From the NCBI GenBank assembly GCA_001557505.1, contig LSAX01000001.1:2914001-2978000 (forward strand): a stretch of DNA of 64,000 nucleotides, written 5' to 3'. This document shows positions 60,000-64,000 of the stretch, piece after piece (positions within the stretch are counted from its first letter, which is position 1; each line of letters begins with the position of its first letter). Origin of the DNA: Reticulascus tulasneorum (taxonomy: Eukaryota > Ascomycota > Sordariomycetes > Glomerellales > Reticulascaceae). The notes under the pieces are model-generated. The model saw only the letters and a list, made by a program, of their open reading frames with translations. It did not search any database and was not told the DNA's origin. The translations under genes were made by a program, and so were the position numbers.

Positions 60000-60378
60000 G
60001 TGAGATGCTGGACGGGTGTAGGTGTGGTGACGGAGCGGGTGAGAGTCAATAAATTTTGAGCCGGGAGTTGGAGCTCTTATCTAATCAGTAACTAATTGCC
60101 TTACATTCACGGGGTACTGTACTCACATACGACCTAAGTGGTTCCCCGTTCACGTTTCTCAGTCAAACTGACAGACATTCATAGGGAAACAGGACAAATT
60201 TGAGAGCCTCTATACAAAAAAGATCACCTAGGGAGAAGGCAGAAGGACTTGAAAGTTCAATTGACGATTAATTTCTAGATAGGTAATAATATGATGCACC
60301 CCCATATTGATGCTAGACCATGCCGGCCGATACCAATGCAATGCTAAACGCCTATATACGACTGTTCATTCTTTGATT
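60000..60378. other. Interval between QRI7 and the membrane-protein gene
   Basis: This is 379 bp containing the QRI7 promoter and the 3' end of the next minus-strand gene. AGATAGGTAATAAT occurs near 60275. No gene is seen. Confidence 0.5.
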
Positions 60379-63300
60379 TCACTCGCCCTCGTTGCTTACT
60401 GGTCTCTTCGCAAGGAAGTTCACCCATTCGCACTTGCAACCCCCTGATCCGCCATCGAATCCCCCGAATGACTTGTTTCGGTCGGAGCGTTTGTTGATCA
60501 GCGTGCCTCCAAAGCCAATGTTGTTCGCAAACAGCTTAGGTTTGCTTGCGTCGATCCTCTGGCGGTCGTCGACTGGCCAGTGCCAGACGAACTTCTCATC
60601 AGGCGTGCCGCCGTGCGTGTCTGTCTTGATGGTCACCGGGTAAGGCATCGTGCCGGGCCTGGCCGTTGTCTCGGCATCGTCGTCATCCTCATTGGCGAAC
60701 CTGGACCTGCCAGACAGGAGCTGGCTAGTGTTCTCGGCTCTGGTCCAGATCTGCACGAGGAAGCGTGTCTGGGACCAGGTCGTGATGAATTTGGCTTCTG
60801 TCTCGCGGGCTCCGCCGTCCTCGTCGAGGGGAACGGGACTATCGTTGGCAGTCTCGTTGAGTGCTGTGACCGACTTCAAGTAAATCGAGCGCTTGAAGTA
60901 GGTATAAAATCCATAATGCTCCGTCGGGAGCCCTCGATCAAACAAGCGGATGGGTTGCTGGAAGGCAAGGGGAAACAACTGAGCAGGAGCCCCGGTTCCA
61001 TCTGGGTTGAGGTCGGGAGCAGGCAAGTCCGGAATTGAGCTCTGACGCTTTGCGAGACCAGGTGCCCCGACAGTGTCGTTTACGGTTCTTAAAATGCTAA
61101 GGTAGAATGGCGTGGGTTCGCCGGCTTTTTCGTCGGACACGATGCCATCTGTCGTGTTGCCAAGGAAGAACATCTCCTGGAACGATGGCGGTGCTGGATT
61201 TGGCGTAAATGTTGTAGCGGACGCCTGTCGACTTCGAACCAGGGCAACAGCTCTGGCAGCCGCGCTATTGCTGCTTTGTCTTGGGTCTGGTTGCGGAGGT
61301 TGCCCGTTCGGAACATTCCACAGCTCTTGGGTGCTGTTGTCCCACTGAATCCGCATAATGATGGTCGGTTGGTTTGGGCTGAAAGGGGCGGCAGATTCAT
61401 GCTGCTCCTTGGGGAGAGCACAGCTCCACAAAGTGGTGGGCTGAGTACAGCCAGTAACAGCGACCGGGTTGTCTGGGCCAACAACTGTGAGTACGCCAGT
61501 GGGCATGGGCGGATAGTTTGTAAGATTGACGAAGATGCTCGGAATGTCGGCAGATCCCGAGTTTTTGGGGATCAGAGTCACGCATAGCACGACGATGAGA
61601 ATAATGGCAGCAATGACGCCGCCGCATATTCCAAAGTATACTCGCCTCCTCTTCCGCCCCTCACGTCCCGTCCTACCATAGCAGCCGCTCAAAGGCATGC
61701 ACCAGCGGCCTTTCCAGAACCCTCCGGCTTTTCTTGCAATAACCTCTTCCTTCTCGTGTCGTCGGCGTTCTCGCTCGATACGATGAGCTGGTCCAGAGGC
61801 GGGAAGGGAGTGCTCTTGAGGAACGTATGTCCCCATTTGCCTCTGCGGCAAGGGGTTTCGCAGTGACGCGGGACTGCCAGTTCTTGCAGGCGTCAACGGG
61901 ATATCAGTCAGGCTGATGGCACCTTGGGATGTCATGGTTCCAGCGATGCCTGGCGAGATAGGTCCGGGTGACGGAGGATATAGTGCCTGAAGTGGGTGTC
62001 CAGTGGGAAATACCGCCCGATATTTGATCGCCGTTTGTTTATGAGGGGGGGAATACGGTGGTGGCTGTTCTGTGGGCATTGGACTGTGTTGGACAAACAT
62101 TGTTGTCTTCTCTGAGTCAACTTGAGGACGTGGTGTAACTGGTCGTGATGATGAAACACTCGATGGAGCTCGTTGTATGGTGTAAGGGGATGGTGTTCTT
62201 CTGGGAGGAGAGGGAACCCGGACAATAGGGGTTTGAACATTCCTAGGAGATGGCCTAGGGGAGGCGGGCAGTGACTGCTTCGGCGCTGATACTGCCTTCA
62301 TATCCGTTCCCGCCCACCATTCTTCTGGGGTAGTGTTTTTCGTCACCGGCGACTTCCGCTGTTGCTCCATTATTGGACTCTTCTTGTCTGTGAATGGAGT
62401 AGTGACATGATCCCACCAGCCGCGAGTCGTTGAGGCGCTATCAGGGCTTTTCGAAGCAACCTTGACCTTGGCCGACTTTCGTGAGTTTGAAGCCACGCCA
62501 TCCTCTTCAAACAAAGTACAAGGGCTTCCTCCATCATCATCGTCGTCGTTATCCTCACTGTCTTTCAACTCAACACTCAGCACTCGCTCTTGCTTCTTGT
62601 AATTTGAAGGAACAGCAGGGACTGGAGGTGCGTTGCGACCGACGCTTCCGCCGTATGTGGTGGACTGAGAATAGACGCTAGACGCCGGCCGAGAGGACTG
62701 AAAGGAAGAAGCGGTATCTGGCGTGTCCGGGCTCCAGACGGACTTGTGCTGAGATGGAGTCAATGGAGTGAGATTGGTGGGCTTGTTGGCGTGAGATTGG
62801 GTATTGAGAAACATTGGTAGATCTAGTGGAGTTTGCACTATGGCGGTTTGAGGACTGATTTCATGACCATCCCTGTCAGAGGGTAGTTCGAAGCCGATGA
62901 CGATAGGCCGGTCATCTGGCGAAAGATCCTGATCGATAGGACTGCGGCCAGACTTTTGTGGCGACTTGGAACCATGATGGTCTGATGGCTTCCTTTTGAG
63001 CCAGTTCCAATTTCCCACCGATGCAGAGTTTGGCGAGCCTTCCAGAGCTTTCAAGGCCGCAGCGTCGACAAACTTGGGTGGATGACGTTCAGGGCTTCTT
63101 ATCTGGTGCGCAATGTGAGGCTGCCGTCGAAACTTGGAAACATCCGTCACCAATTTTATGCCCAGCTTCGCATTCTGCGCCTTTTGTCTTTGTCGAGACT
63201 TGAGCCTTTTCAGCTTCTGAACTGAGTAGCGAGGCACGGATGCTCGACTGGAGGCAACTTTGCTAGGTCTGTGAGGGTTTGGGATAATGGGCGAGTCATC

Positions 63301-63429
63301 GAGGGGTTCGTCGGTGTCTACTATGGGAGTTACGGCATCCTCATCCTCCCAGTCCTCCCAATCCTCTCGGCCATCATTCGATCTGGCGTCGTAGCCCCGC
63401 GACTGTGTCGAAGATGCTTGTGATGCCAT
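60379..63429 (-). CDS. Large single-pass membrane protein of unknown function
   Basis: I do not recognise a named function. The intronless frame has 1016 residues. The first 590 are disordered and rich in Ser/Pro, with an acidic DWEDWEDED opening and a basic KLKRLKSRQRQKAQNAK stretch at about 73-89. One transmembrane helix follows at about 598-622 (YFGICGGVIAAIILIVVLCV), preceded by RKRRR, so the N-terminus should face the cytosol. The 390-residue C-terminal part carries several N-glycosylation sequons (NLT, NST, NTT, NDT, NET, NTS) and ends in a CKCEW motif, consistent with an extracellular or lumenal domain. I recall similar fungal proteins annotated as glycoprotease family, probably because the true Qri7 gene is the neighbour; nothing in this sequence is a protease. 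Confidence 0.85.
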   Translation of the reverse strand: MASQASSTQSRGYDARSNDGREDWEDWEDEDAVTPIVDTDEPLDDSPIIPNPHRPSKVASSRASVPRYSVQKLKRLKSRQRQKAQNAKLGIKLVTDVSKFRRQPHIAHQIRSPERHPPKFVDAAALKALEGSPNSASVGNWNWLKRKPSDHHGSKSPQKSGRSPIDQDLSPDDRPIVIGFELPSDRDGHEISPQTAIVQTPLDLPMFLNTQSHANKPTNLTPLTPSQHKSVWSPDTPDTASSFQSSRPASSVYSQSTTYGGSVGRNAPPVPAVPSNYKKQERVLSVELKDSEDNDDDDDGGSPCTLFEEDGVASNSRKSAKVKVASKSPDSASTTRGWWDHVTTPFTDKKSPIMEQQRKSPVTKNTTPEEWWAGTDMKAVSAPKQSLPASPRPSPRNVQTPIVRVPSPPRRTPSPYTIQRAPSSVSSSRPVTPRPQVDSEKTTMFVQHSPMPTEQPPPYSPPHKQTAIKYRAVFPTGHPLQALYPPSPGPISPGIAGTMTSQGAISLTDIPLTPARTGSPASLRNPLPQRQMGTYVPQEHSLPASGPAHRIERERRRHEKEEVIARKAGGFWKGRWCMPLSGCYGRTGREGRKRRRVYFGICGGVIAAIILIVVLCVTLIPKNSGSADIPSIFVNLTNYPPMPTGVLTVVGPDNPVAVTGCTQPTTLWSCALPKEQHESAAPFSPNQPTIIMRIQWDNSTQELWNVPNGQPPQPDPRQSSNSAAARAVALVRSRQASATTFTPNPAPPSFQEMFFLGNTTDGIVSDEKAGEPTPFYLSILRTVNDTVGAPGLAKRQSSIPDLPAPDLNPDGTGAPAQLFPLAFQQPIRLFDRGLPTEHYGFYTYFKRSIYLKSVTALNETANDSPVPLDEDGGARETEAKFITTWSQTRFLVQIWTRAENTSQLLSGRSRFANEDDDDAETTARPGTMPYPVTIKTDTHGGTPDEKFVWHWPVDDRQRIDASKPKLFANNIGFGGTLINKRSDRNKSFGGFDGGSGGCKCEWVNFLAKRPVSNEGE

Positions 63430-64000
63430 TATATGTTTGGGGAGAAGGTGGTTTCGACGTGCGAATAAAAAAGTATAAGTTGGTATCTTGCGAAGAAAGA
63501 TTTCCTGAGATCAGGCACGCAGATTGCGCAAACCTCGGGAACGTCAAGGAATATCCGAGATATTAGGGTATGGATCCGTTCGAGACCATCTTCTGGTGTC
63601 GGGGTTCGAGTAAGAACAATGTGACCAGTCGACTGGAATCGGACAAAGGAAACAGGAGTAGTATTCAAGGCGGGCACAAGTAGAAAGAAAAGAAGAAGGA
63701 GAAGAAGCAAATGAAGAACGTAGGGAAAAAGGAAGAAGAGAGAAAATACAATGGAGAGTATTGTTCACAGAACAATCGCAGCAAAGAAAGCCGAATAGGC
63801 GCAACATCAATGACAAAAGGGAAATGAATGACTGTCCATCCACAATAGCGAGCTGCACCAACCTTGACGCATCCTGCGAACAACAGCGCAGCCAACAGCG
63901 CGGCAGAGGGGATTAGCTTCATTTCATGACGGCCAAGGCTTGCCAAACGAGGCCGTTTGGCGTGTCTTTGGTCCATGGGTCGAGCGACAGGCTCATGATG
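63430..64000. promoter_or_regulatory. Upstream region and leader of the membrane-protein gene
   Basis: On the coding strand this 571 bp is strongly pyrimidine-rich (GA-rich on + at about 63680-63750), typical of a long 5' leader. A minus-strand ORF from 63976 with a signal-peptide-like start lies here but has no supporting extension. Confidence 0.5.

Noticed and set aside
60125..60140. ACATACGACC resembling the start of fungal 5S rRNA
   Set aside because: Similarity ends after about ten bases. No internal control region follows.
63665..63976. Minus-strand ORF with a signal-peptide-like start near 63921
   Set aside because: It lies in the pyrimidine-rich leader of the membrane-protein gene, and no downstream exon extends it into a sensible protein.

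Overview
The window is nuclear DNA from a filamentous ascomycete, most likely a Sordariomycete and plausibly Hypocreales. Genes are split by many 45-210 bp introns with GTAAGT/GTACGT donors, CTAAC/CTGAC branch sites and CAG/TAG acceptors. The products have fungal-specific architectures: a Zn2Cys6 regulator, a FYVE-RING ligase, a tricalbin and an LSD1 with a C-terminal HMG box. I cannot name the species. I see no transposon, CRISPR array, rRNA or convincing tRNA.

From 0 to 23 kb the window is a housekeeping block: the N-terminal part of DNA topoisomerase I (partial), mitochondrial ATP synthase gamma, LSD1-type histone demethylase, Vps33, a UBE2W-like ubiquitin-conjugating enzyme, a CaM kinase, an unnamed TPR-like protein, then 4.3 kb without a gene, and a 14-exon histidyl-tRNA synthetase that appears to encode cytosolic and mitochondrial forms from two start codons.

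From 26 to 46.5 kb the gene content becomes accessory: a full-length ABCB exporter, a membrane-anchored alpha/beta hydrolase, a C2H2 plus Zn2Cys6 transcription factor, an MFS transporter, a short-chain dehydrogenase, and an FAD monooxygenase whose reading frame runs through an intron into an acetoacetate-decarboxylase-like domain. One regulator, two exporters and three enzymes with no PKS/NRPS backbone suggest a small catabolic or detoxification island. This is inference from gene content. The octamer CCGGCCGG occurs four times by eye, all within this stretch.

From 47 to 64 kb the window returns to conserved cell biology: a FYVE/RING E3 ligase resembling Pib1, a five-C2 tricalbin, proteasome subunit beta-5, the mitochondrial t6A enzyme Qri7, and a 1016-residue single-pass membrane protein of unknown function.

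Coding spans run from start codon to stop codon. Exon boundaries in the evidence were worked out by hand from splice signals, reading phase and remembered family sequences.
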